Notes under the pieces: generated by a model | The model's database searches: none | The model's input: the letters and a program-made list of their open reading frames with translations, nothing else | Told to the model about the DNA's origin: nothing | Assembly (NCBI GenBank): GCA_020532185.1 | Contig: JAJBBH010000006.1 | Coordinates: 1 to 64,000, forward strand | Direction of reading: 5' to 3' | Source of the DNA: Candidatus Cloacimonadota bacterium | Lineage (GTDB): Bacteria > Cloacimonadota > Cloacimonadia > Cloacimonadales > WRIO01 | DNA: 64,000 nt | Position numbers and translations under genes: made by a program | In this document: positions 1 to 6,901 of the stretch, one piece after another | Numbering within the stretch: position 1 is the first letter of the stretch | Layout: each line of letters begins with the position of its first letter

Positions 1-242
1 TAAGAGATTAAAGTGCAGCTGCTTCTCCATTGCAACACCAGAGAACACCTCTTTTATTCTTTAATTAATGTCATGTAATATATTAGCTATAATTTTTGTC
101 TGTTTTCTAATTCAAAGCTCTCATTAATGAAGTTTTATTTTTAAAACTGAAATTAAACATGATATTAACTATAGGTGCAATACTAATTGTGTTTTCAGGT
201 TATATGATCTCATACAAAAGCAAAGCTCAAGTGCAAAAATGA
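1..242. other. upstream non-coding stretch
   Basis: No gene can be supported here. The first 60 bases could be the tail of something outside the window, but no reading frame is recognisable. A 27-codon frame with one hydrophobic segment runs from the ATG at 159 to the TGA at 240-242. It has no ribosome binding site and I do not call it a gene. Confidence 0.3.
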
Positions 243-270
243 TTGACATAAATAGACTAAATATCATTAT
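243..270 (+). promoter_or_regulatory. putative sigma-70 promoter of butyrate kinase
   Basis: TTGACA at 243-248 is followed after 16 bases by CATTAT at 265-270. Transcription would start near 277, leaving a leader of about 23 bases that carries the GGAGG ribosome binding site at 291-295. Assigned by motif only. Confidence 0.5.
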
Positions 271-299
271 GGTAAAAAAAATAAAACATTGGAGGCTTA

Positions 300-1373
300 A
301 TGAAATATCGTATTTTATCAATTAATCCTGGTTCAACTTCAACCAAGATTTCTGTATTTGATGACGAAAAAGAAGTATTTATCAAAACTTTAAGACACGA
401 TCCTGCAGAGCTTGATAAAGTTGGCACAATTTTAGAACAAGATCTGTTTCGCAAAGGACTTGTGATTGAAGCAATGAAAGAGAATAATGTTGATCCCTCA
501 TCATTAGATGCAATTGTAGGTCGTGGTGGACTTGTACGCCCTGTAAGCGGTGGCGTATACAAAATTACATCAAAGATGCTTGAAGATTTAAAAGATACAA
601 GTATCTGGGGTAGAATTCACGCATCAAACTTAGGTGCTTTTATCGCAACCGCTATAGCGAATGAGCTAAAAATACCATGTTATATAGTAGATCCTGTAAC
701 TGTCGATGAGTTTGAAGATATTGCTCGAATTTCGGGCATTCCAGAAATTGAAAGGAAGTCTCTTTTTCACGCTTTAAATATTCGCTATACTGCAAGAAAA
801 TTGGCTGAAAAGATTGGTAAGAATTTTGAACAAACTAATATGATAGGCGCACATATGGGCGGTGGTATATCTGTTGCAGCTATAAAACAGGGCAGAGTAG
901 TTGACGTTAATAATGCTCTTTTAGGTATGGGACCGTTCTCTCCTCAGCGTGCAGGTGCATTACCAATTGGAGATGTTATAGATTTATCATATTCTGGAAA
1001 ATACTCAAAAAAGGAGCTATCTACATATCTAACAAAAACTGCGGGTTTAATGGCTTATCTTGGCACTGATGATGGTAAAACTGTTAGTGATAGAATTGCT
1101 GATGGAGACAAAGAAGCAAAAAGAATATTCGATGCAATGATCTATCAAATTGCAAAAGAAATAGGAGCATGTGCCTCTGTTTTATCAGGAAAAGTTGATG
1201 GAATATTCCTTACAGGTGGTTTGGCATATGGAAAATACTTTGTTGATGAATTAAGCAAAAGAATTGAATATATTGCTAAAGTCCATGTTTTCCCTGGTGA
1301 GTTTGAAATGGAAGCTCTCACTCAAGCTGGAGTTCGCGTTCTTAAGGGATTAGAAGAAGCAAAAGACTATTAA
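300..1373 (+). CDS. buk: butyrate kinase
   Basis: Cytoplasmic ASKHA-fold kinase that interconverts butyryl phosphate plus ADP and butyrate plus ATP, the energy-yielding last step of butyrate (or branched-chain acid) fermentation. The 357 aa length is normal for the family. Visible family motifs are the N-terminal phosphate loop NPGSTSTK (residues 9-16), VGRGGLVRPVSGG (73-85), the HMGGGISVA loop (185-193), the nearby DVNNALLGMGPFSPQRAG stretch, and SDRIADGD in the C-terminal half. The ATG at 300 follows a perfect GGAGG at 291-295. It stands alone between its own promoter and a strong terminator, with no phosphotransbutyrylase beside it in this window, so its partner must be upstream of the edge or elsewhere. 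Acetate kinase and branched-chain fatty acid kinase are close relatives; the HMGGGISVA and DVNNA motifs favour the butyrate/branched-chain side. Confidence 0.93.
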   Translation: MKYRILSINPGSTSTKISVFDDEKEVFIKTLRHDPAELDKVGTILEQDLFRKGLVIEAMKENNVDPSSLDAIVGRGGLVRPVSGGVYKITSKMLEDLKDTSIWGRIHASNLGAFIATAIANELKIPCYIVDPVTVDEFEDIARISGIPEIERKSLFHALNIRYTARKLAEKIGKNFEQTNMIGAHMGGGISVAAIKQGRVVDVNNALLGMGPFSPQRAGALPIGDVIDLSYSGKYSKKELSTYLTKTAGLMAYLGTDDGKTVSDRIADGDKEAKRIFDAMIYQIAKEIGACASVLSGKVDGIFLTGGLAYGKYFVDELSKRIEYIAKVHVFPGEFEMEALTQAGVRVLKGLEEAKDY

Positions 1374-1392
1374 GATATACAAGCATAAATTA

Positions 1393-1423
1393 AAGCCTCT
1401 TAATATATTAAGAGGCTTTTTTT
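1393..1423 (+). terminator. rho-independent terminator after buk
   Basis: A perfect 26-base palindrome (AAGCCTCTTAATA and its complement, 1393-1418) runs straight into a T tract ending at 1423, 19 bases after the buk stop codon. Confidence 0.9.
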
Positions 1424-1524
1424 CTATAACTAATGCTTCGTTTGGGACCGTCCCCATAAATACAGATGTTTTTATCAAAAATAGTAATTATCATATGGTA
1501 TAATTATATTAATTCAAAAACATC

Positions 1525-1552
1525 TTGACATTATAAATTTAGTTTTTATTAT
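1525..1552 (+). promoter_or_regulatory. putative sigma-70 promoter
   Basis: TTGACA at 1525-1530, a 16-base spacer, then TATTAT at 1547-1552. It lies about 40 bases before the start codon of the interrupted secreted-protein gene, which also keeps a near-perfect Shine-Dalgarno AAGGAGGT at 1583-1590. Confidence 0.5.
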
Positions 1553-1594
1553 AAGCATATTAAAGTCAGAATATGTATTATGAAGGAGGTTGTA

Positions 1595-2020
1595 ATGAAG
1601 AAAGCATTATTAATGACACTTTTTTTGATAGTTTCATATTATGTTTTCGCACAAGATATTCCTATTGTAATAGTTAATAGGGCAGAAGACTCTAATGGAC
1701 GCATTTTGGTAACTAAATTTCGTGATCTCTAAAGAAAATCACCTGCATATGCAATTTCATATAATTCTGATGAGCCTCATTTTAAGATTATTATTGATAC
1801 TATGGATAGATTTAAAGGTGATGTTGATAGAGAAAATATCTCAACAATATATAATTATATTATCTTGTTAAACCTCGAAGGCTTAGATATATATGGTTAT
1901 AGTCAAATTGGATATGTAGGAGGGACCAAGCTTGATATTGTTGCTGAAGAAATATATAGTGAATTAGATGAATTTGTTGAAAAGTTTATCTATCTTATAA
2001 ATCAGTTATATTTAGAGTAA
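1595..2020 (+). pseudogene. small secreted protein gene interrupted by an in-frame stop
   Basis: The ATG at 1595 opens a frame with a clear signal peptide (MKKALLMTLFLIVSYYVFA, cleavage expected before Gln20). It reads 45 codons to a TAA at 1730-1732. The same frame continues without another stop for 95 more codons to TAA at 2018-2020, so a single base change (for example CAA, AAA or GAA to TAA) separates two halves of a ~141-residue protein. The residues after the stop continue a plausible fold (RKSPAYAISYNSDEPHFKII). A secreted protein of unknown function; I do not recognise the family. Promoter and ribosome binding site look intact, suggesting recent inactivation, a sequencing error or stop readthrough. 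The second half has an ATG at 1802 but no ribosome binding site, so it is probably not a separate gene. Confidence 0.7.
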
Positions 2021-2119
2021 GTATTATTATAAACTACAGGTATCAAAATTAAGAAATAGCAACTGTTAGCTAAAAGGCTTAGGTCTGCTATCTGATATTG
2101 TATTTGAGCATATAAATAA

Positions 2120-2703
2120 TTACTCAATATCTTTTACATGGTTATATAAGGTTGCAATTGTAACTTGGTAATATGGTATTACCCAGATTAAGGCGATGCC
2201 CAAAGTTGCAAAGCTTATCAATATTAACCAAAAAAAAGATGTATCAAGGAATAATAAGTCCATTCTGTGGTTCTGCATCATTTTTATGCTTTTTTTATAG
2301 CCTCTTTAACCGAAATATTAGGATCATCTGCTAAAATATAAAACGTCATCGCATAAGAGTATCTACTAACAATGCTTGGGTAAATAAATAACAAAGCTCT
2401 TAATAATATATAAATATTTGTCAAAAAGCCTGCAGCAGTTGCTCTTTTAAAATCTTTAAAACCTTTAATTATGACAGATAAGTCGATGCACTCATTACGA
2501 ACTGCTTTATTAGATGCGATTACCAGTGCCATAGCTAAAGGAGGTGGCAGTATTATATATAGAATTAAAAAAGCACGATGCCAAATTGATAGTATTCCAA
2601 CAGTAATTAATATTATTGTAATTACTGAGGAAATAAGTGTCATTGCTCCCCAATTTCCTCTGATATGATTCCTTGCTAAATATCTAATTGTGTCAGCATT
2701 CAT
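2120..2703 (-). pseudogene. DUF975-type membrane protein, frameshifted
   Basis: The uninterrupted frame covers 2284-2703 (139 aa) and starts like the DUF975 family: a MNADTIRYLARNHIRGNWG opening, then hydrophobic segments around residues 19-40 and 44-64. It stops right after VKEAIKKA. Reading on in another frame to the TAA at 2120-2122 gives the missing DUF975 C-terminus: KMMQNHRMDLLFLDTSFFW, a hydrophobic segment, then WVIPYYQVTIATLYN. Adding one A to the seven-A run of the coding strand (plus-strand T run 2290-2296) restores EAIKKSIKMMQNHRMD, which is the family-like junction. So the gene is broken, or mis-sequenced, at a homopolymer; slippage during transcription is a third possibility. 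It follows the histidine phosphatase gene by 49 bases. Function of DUF975 proteins is unknown. Confidence 0.8.
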
Positions 2704-2752
2704 AATAAATTTGATGGTATTTCTTTACTTACAAAATCTGTTAATATTTGAT

Positions 2753-3361
2753 TTAAGCATCCGTAAATGCTGTTCCTTTTTGTTTTATAGGTGCTGCTTT
2801 TATAATAACTTCAACAATTGATACTCCAGATGGTTTGGTATTTCTTTTTCTTACTTTTAAGAATTTACTGAAAAGAGTGAAAAGTAGGAGGGCATGTATT
2901 CTGGCAGAGTGAGAAACAACTAAAATTTCATTCTCTCCAGTAAGATAAAATAAACTATATAATTCTTTTACTTCGTTGAATAATCGTATTGATATTTTTG
3001 AAAACAATGTTTTAAAAAAACAAAAAGCTATCCATTGATTACTTGAAAACTTAAACCTCTTTAAAATTTTTGGAGGTTCAATAACTATTTCTTTTAAAGT
3101 ATCTTCATAAAATATGGGTCTTTTATAAGTGTTTACGAGTATAGCTGTTTCTTTAGTTCTATCAATTGGGCTGCTAAAAATTACGTTATACTTCCCTTCT
3201 AATTCTTTAGCGACTTTTCTGCACTGCTCCTTACCATAATCTGTTAGTTGAGAGTTATTCCATCTATAAATATTCTCGACAAACAAGTCATAGCTGATCT
3301 TCTTCTTCCAATCTTCCAACAAATGCTCGGCTTCACCATGTCTAAGTATATATATTTTCAT
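2753..3361 (-). CDS. histidine phosphatase family protein (phosphoglycerate mutase-like)
   Basis: Cytoplasmic phosphohydrolase of the branch-1 histidine phosphatase superfamily; substrate not predictable. Visible catalytic features are RHGE at residues 7-10 (phosphorylated His8), SSPIDRTKET with the phosphate-binding Arg68, an acidic KEI segment near Glu91, and the second catalytic His151 in VVSHSARIHA. The 202 aa length is normal. The C-terminal half has an unusually hydrophobic segment near 110-120. It starts 2 bases after the mltG stop with no good Shine-Dalgarno, so it is probably translationally coupled. Last intact gene of the lipoprotein-ruvX-mltG run. Confidence 0.8.
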   Translation of the reverse strand: MKIYILRHGEAEHLLEDWKKKISYDLFVENIYRWNNSQLTDYGKEQCRKVAKELEGKYNVIFSSPIDRTKETAILVNTYKRPIFYEDTLKEIVIEPPKILKRFKFSSNQWIAFCFFKTLFSKISIRLFNEVKELYSLFYLTGENEILVVSHSARIHALLLFTLFSKFLKVRKRNTKPSGVSIVEVIIKAAPIKQKGTAFTDA

Positions 3362-3363
3362 AG

Positions 3364-4350
3364 CTAAATTTTACTTTTTTGTTGATTTAAATGATCTTTG
3401 TAACTGGTTGTAAATATGTGTCTTCTGTCAGGTGTTGCAAAGAAGAAAAGGTAATTTGTATCTGCTGGGTTGATACTCGCTTTGATTGTAGAAATAGAGG
3501 GTGAGCAAATAGGAGTAGGCGGCAAACCGTAGTTTGTGTAGGTGTTATGTGGTGTATCTTTTCTAACATCTTTGTAATATAGTTTTCCTTTTTTTATACC
3601 CTTTTCCTCTAAGTGATAAATTGAAGTAGGATCTGCTTGAAGCCTCATTTTCTTTTTAAGCCTATTATAATATACACTTGCTATAACGGGTTTTTCATCA
3701 TTGAAAACAGCTTCTTTTTCTACAATTGATGCCATTTTTAAAATAGCATAGAACTTTTCTTTATCTTCAAAAGATATCTTGTTTCTATGCAGGCGTGCAA
3801 ATAAATTATTAACCATTTTAGACAAAATTTCATCTTCTTTATAGTTAACGTTGAATATGTAAGTATCAGGATATAGAAACCCTTCCAAAGTATTTACATC
3901 GAACCCTGTGATTTTTTTTGCAAAGGTAGAGTCGTTAATCAGTTCATTCATTATTTCTAATGAACCTAAGTTATAATTGCTTATGAGTCTGGTTGTTGCA
4001 TACATCGAGAGCCCTTCGGGGATTGTTATTTGTTTAACTTCAATTTCACCACTTACTATTTTTTCAATAGCGCTTTTTATACTAATCTTACCATTAAAAA
4101 GATAGGAGCCATGTTTTAATTGTTTGTCGCAGTTTTTTAATCGAACAACAACATTAAATGCAAAAGTAGAACGAATAAGTCCCTTATTGTATAGGTTTTC
4201 GGCTATTGTTCGGGCAGATTGACCATTTTCTATTACAAATATTTGGTTATTCAATACAATAGGGGAATTGATTTCGAACAAAAGTAATACAATGAAAATT
4301 ACAAATATAATTAATGGTATTAATTTTTGGATTTTTTTATGCATTATCAT
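3364..4350 (-). CDS. mltG: endolytic peptidoglycan transglycosylase MltG (YceG-like)
   Basis: Inner-membrane enzyme that cleaves nascent glycan strands and sets their length. One N-terminal membrane anchor (about residues 9-26), a LysM-like region (about 35-105) and the YceG catalytic domain are visible. The active-site signature is ASIVEKEA (residues 207-214), followed by VASVYYNRL-like and LQADPTSIY motifs, and the family-typical YGLPPTPICSPSISTIKASINPA stretch near the end, seen here as NYGLPPTPICSP. The start at 4350 overlaps ruvX by 14 bases; an ATG at 4344 is equally possible. The ruvX-mltG pairing is common in bacteria. Confidence 0.92.
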   Translation of the reverse strand: MIMHKKIQKLIPLIIFVIFIVLLLFEINSPIVLNNQIFVIENGQSARTIAENLYNKGLIRSTFAFNVVVRLKNCDKQLKHGSYLFNGKISIKSAIEKIVSGEIEVKQITIPEGLSMYATTRLISNYNLGSLEIMNELINDSTFAKKITGFDVNTLEGFLYPDTYIFNVNYKEDEILSKMVNNLFARLHRNKISFEDKEKFYAILKMASIVEKEAVFNDEKPVIASVYYNRLKKKMRLQADPTSIYHLEEKGIKKGKLYYKDVRKDTPHNTYTNYGLPPTPICSPSISTIKASINPADTNYLFFFATPDRRHIFTTSYKDHLNQQKSKI

Positions 4351-4756
4351 TACTTTCTAAATAGCTACGTAATATTAATGCTGCAGCTGTTTGATCAATA
4401 ACTTTTTTACTATTTTTGAGAGTCATGCCTTTACTAATCAAAATATTCTTTGCATCTGATGTGCTATAACGTTCGTCCCAAAGCAAAAGAGGTGCTTCTA
4501 TCCGATTTTGTAAATATGAAAAGACTTCTCTAATTTCAGCAGTTTTTTGAGTATCTAAACCAGCTACACTCAATGGCAAGCCTAATAGAACTTTACCAAT
4601 ATTTTCACAAACAATTAAATTATTTATTTCATTAGTTAGCGAATCCAATCCTTCATTTTTTAGTGTTTTATATGGTTTGGGAATCATTCTCAGTGGATCA
4701 CTGATTGCCAAACCAATATTTTTTTCACCATAATCTATCGCAAGAATTCTATACAT
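4337..4756 (-). CDS. ruvX: Holliday junction resolvase-like YqgF/RuvX
   Basis: RNase H-fold protein of the YqgF family, implicated in 16S rRNA 5'-end maturation and annotated as a putative Holliday junction resolvase. The 139 aa length is typical. Conserved acidic residues are visible in ILAIDYGEKNIGLAISDP (Asp8 region), the LLGLPLS block, LWDERYSTSDA with the second acidic pair, and IDQTAAALILRSYL at the C-terminus. It lies 11 bases after the upstream lipoprotein gene and overlaps mltG. Confidence 0.92.
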   Translation of the reverse strand: MYRILAIDYGEKNIGLAISDPLRMIPKPYKTLKNEGLDSLTNEINNLIVCENIGKVLLGLPLSVAGLDTQKTAEIREVFSYLQNRIEAPLLLWDERYSTSDAKNILISKGMTLKNSKKVIDQTAAALILRSYLESNDNA

Positions 4757-4767
4757 AGTTATAATAT

Positions 4768-5337
4768 TTATACTATAGACTCATCAACCCAAATAGCTAT
4801 TACCCAATGTCCATCTTCTTGTTTTAGGTAAAATCTTGCATATCCACTTGCTGTAATATCTGCAGTAAAATTGTAATATAGGTGTAAATAGAAAGGGCAT
4901 GAGATGATTACCCAGTTTTCGTGTCCAATTTGATTGTCATATTGCCAAGCTGATTGTGGTGGTATTTCGAGGTTTAAAAATATATTGTCTGGGGGTCCAA
5001 ATGAACCATCACTTGAGCCTTTATTAAATAAATTGTTATGATACTCGATTTCTTGCTCAAAGCCCCACCAATCGACACCGACAGTACCAATATCACTGTT
5101 TTTGATTTGGAATCGAAATGACTCAGAAAGGCATGATTTGTAAAGATTGATATCTTTATGGTTATAAGCTAAGGCTAAATTTCGCAATACATTATCAGGC
5201 GAATCAGGAGGGTAGCCTCCAAGCTCTGAACCGCTTGATTTGTTTATTATGCCAGGATTGAATGGGTTTTTACACGAGATTGCAAATAAGCTAACAATTA
5301 GGATAATTATAATAGATACTTTAGAGAGAGAATTCAT
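4768..5337 (-). CDS. lipoprotein, paralogue of its upstream neighbour
   Basis: Predicted lipoprotein of 189 aa. A longer frame opens at 5385, but the ATG at 5337 is preferred because it is preceded by GGGGAAGGG and begins a normal lipoprotein signal (MNSLSKVSIIIILIVSLFA, lipobox LFAISC). The mature part has a Pro/Ser-rich linker (PPDSPDNV), then LRNLALAYNHKDINLYKSCL followed by FRFQI, a layout shared with the neighbouring lipoprotein (SLENLVFAYNYRENVYNYASLF, FLFYF). Both end in a HWVIAIWVDE / FWKIKEWNDY type strand. The pattern resembles the small alpha+beta NTF2-like fold, but that is a guess from the layout. Overlaps the upstream gene by 17 bases, so coupled translation is likely. Confidence 0.7.
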   Translation of the reverse strand: MNSLSKVSIIIILIVSLFAISCKNPFNPGIINKSSGSELGGYPPDSPDNVLRNLALAYNHKDINLYKSCLSESFRFQIKNSDIGTVGVDWWGFEQEIEYHNNLFNKGSSDGSFGPPDNIFLNLEIPPQSAWQYDNQIGHENWVIISCPFYLHLYYNFTADITASGYARFYLKQEDGHWVIAIWVDESIV

Positions 5338-5896
5338 TTTTTGCCCTTCCCCAAGTCCAATTATCTGCTTGTAATCTATAATCATTCCATTCTTTTATTT
5401 TCCAAAACCCGCTATTCTCTTTTTCCATAAATATTCTGAACTGTCCAACAAATAGAGTTGGTGTGTTATCAATGCTATGGCTCATAGTTAGTTCATAGCT
5501 TCTATAAAACCATGCTCTATCGGCTTGGACATTGTCATTTTGTGACTGAATCTTTTGCAGTTTGAGATACATTGTACTACTATCGTTAATCCTTTGGTAT
5601 ACATTCATTAGTGTTTCTGTTTCAGTATTTTTATTCCAATAAGTGGGTAATGAAAAATCCAAAACATCTTGGTTATCAAAATAAAACAAAAAATCATCAC
5701 TAAAAAGACTTGCATAATTATATACATTTTCTCTGTAATTATAGGCAAAAACTAAGTTTTCCAAGCTTTGTTGAGCTGTGATAGGAAACGTGTTCCATTC
5801 TGCAGGCTTACTCGGCTTTTCCGAGTCTCGAGGTGTAAAAACATTACAGCCTGCTATTACAAAAATTACAATAAAACCATAATAAATCTTTTTCAT
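5321..5896 (-). CDS. lipoprotein, first gene of the ruvX-mltG run
   Basis: Predicted lipoprotein of 191 aa: signal MKKIYYGFIVIFVIAGC with lipobox VIAGC, then a short PSKPAEW linker and the repeat-free domain shared with the next gene (SLENLVFAYNYRENVYNYASLF near residues 45-66). A longer frame begins at 5923, but a TTGACA/TATTAT promoter sits inside that extension, so 5896 is the start. There is no Shine-Dalgarno and the -10 box ends only 7 bases before the ATG, so the mRNA would be leaderless or nearly so. Function unknown; its place ahead of mltG suggests an envelope role. Confidence 0.7.
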   Translation of the reverse strand: MKKIYYGFIVIFVIAGCNVFTPRDSEKPSKPAEWNTFPITAQQSLENLVFAYNYRENVYNYASLFSDDFLFYFDNQDVLDFSLPTYWNKNTETETLMNVYQRINDSSTMYLKLQKIQSQNDNVQADRAWFYRSYELTMSHSIDNTPTLFVGQFRIFMEKENSGFWKIKEWNDYRLQADNWTWGRAKNEFSL

Positions 5897-5902
5897 AATA
5901 CT

Positions 5903-5930
5903 ATAATATGAAAATAACAGCAAATGTCAA
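5903..5930 (-). promoter_or_regulatory. sigma-70-type promoter, apparently for a leaderless mRNA
   Basis: On the minus strand TTGACA (5930-5925), 16-base spacer, TATTAT (5908-5903). The ATG of the lipoprotein is at 5896, about where transcription would begin. Confidence 0.6.
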
Positions 5931-6089
5931 GCAGATTTTAAATATTTTATCTAAAAGATATTTAGCTATATCTTTTTTGTATAATTGTAAGTGCGATAAA
6001 TGAGTATAAATGGCTAATAAATAGATATATAAATATATTGAAAAGATTGGAACTCAAAATGCATTACAATGTATTAAAGGGGGATAAGC

Positions 6090-6800
6090 ATGAAAACAAA
6101 AATAGCTTTTATTATCATGATACTTTTATCAATCATTTTATTTGCTAATAATTCAAACAGATCAAAACCAATTGATCTTAATAGAATAAACTCTGTTGAC
6201 TTAACTGGTGCAAACGTCGTTTACATTGAACAAAGTAATAATCCACAACTAAAAATTGATGGAGAAGGGCAAGAAGATTTAGACATTTATGTTAAAGGGA
6301 ATACACTTTACATAAAGAATAAAAAGAATACTTTTTCATTAGCCAATATTATAAAAATTAAACCTACAAAAAATGTGATAATTACACTAAGCCTTAAAGA
6401 AATAAACAAAATAAGTGCAAATGGAGCTGTTGTAGTTGAAAATTCTAATCCTATTGAAGGAGACCAACTAATAATGGAATTAAATGGTGTTGGCAGTATT
6501 GAACTAACCAAGCTGAATTACAATTTTATAGCAGCTTCTGTGGATGGAACAGGTGCAATTGAGCTTGATGGTCACTCAAATTCATTAGAGCTCTATTTAA
6601 AAGGCATTGGTAGTATAAATACCGAAAATCTAAAAACTTATAACTGTGTTGCTCGTAATTATGGTATTGGAGCAATAACTTTATATGCTGAAAATGAGTT
6701 AGATGCCTCATTAAAAGGTTTGGGACTAATAGAGTATTATGGTAAGCCTAAATTAAAAAAATCAATAAGTGGCTTAGGATCGATCGTCGCTGGTGATTGA
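6090..6800 (+). CDS. secreted GIN-domain (DUF2807) protein
   Basis: Exported protein of 236 aa with a signal peptide (MKTKIAFIIMILLSIILFANN, about 20 residues). The rest is a right-handed beta-solenoid-like domain with repeating strand patterns typical of the DUF2807/GIN family ('putative auto-transporter adhesin, head GIN'): VDLTGANVVYIEQ, ISANGAVVVEN, ELNGVGSIEL, SVDGTGAIEL, YLKGIGSINTEN, SLKGLGLIEYYG and SISGLGSIV. The recurrent G-x-G-x-I turns are directly visible. Function of the family is not established; surface adhesion or stress response has been suggested. Start chosen at the ATG after GGGGGAT. Single gene with its own terminator. Confidence 0.8.
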   Translation: MKTKIAFIIMILLSIILFANNSNRSKPIDLNRINSVDLTGANVVYIEQSNNPQLKIDGEGQEDLDIYVKGNTLYIKNKKNTFSLANIIKIKPTKNVIITLSLKEINKISANGAVVVENSNPIEGDQLIMELNGVGSIELTKLNYNFIAASVDGTGAIELDGHSNSLELYLKGIGSINTENLKTYNCVARNYGIGAITLYAENELDASLKGLGLIEYYGKPKLKKSISGLGSIVAGD

Positions 6801-6826
6801 CCTTTTTTAAAAAATAATTATCTTCC

Positions 6827-6851
6827 AAAGCCAGCTTGCTGGCTTTTTTTT
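6827..6851 (+). terminator. rho-independent terminator after the GIN-domain gene
   Basis: Nine-base stem AAAGCCAGC / GCTGGCTTT (6827-6846) with a TT loop, running into a T tract to 6851. The facing minus-strand gene ends at 6902, and the hairpin lacks a T tract on that strand. Confidence 0.9.
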
Positions 6852-6901
6852 GATGTGAGCTTTTGTTCAAATAATTGAGATACGATAAAATATATTGTTT
6901 A

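Noticed and set aside
159-242. 27-codon hydrophobic frame upstream of buk as a small membrane protein
   Set aside because: No ribosome binding site and no other support.
257-562. Antisense frame over the start of buk, and similar frames within most genes
   Set aside because: Shadows of real genes in other frames without ribosome binding sites or recognisable domains.
1442-1456. GGGACCGTCCC short inverted sequence, reminiscent of REP-type elements
   Set aside because: Only one copy and a short stem; could be chance.
1730-1732. TAA in the secreted gene as a recoded amino acid
   Set aside because: TAA ends many intact genes in this window; no element for recoding such as a selenocysteine signal applies to TAA.
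1802-2020. Second half of the interrupted secreted gene as an independent 72-aa gene
   Set aside because: No ribosome binding site and in phase with the signal-peptide half.
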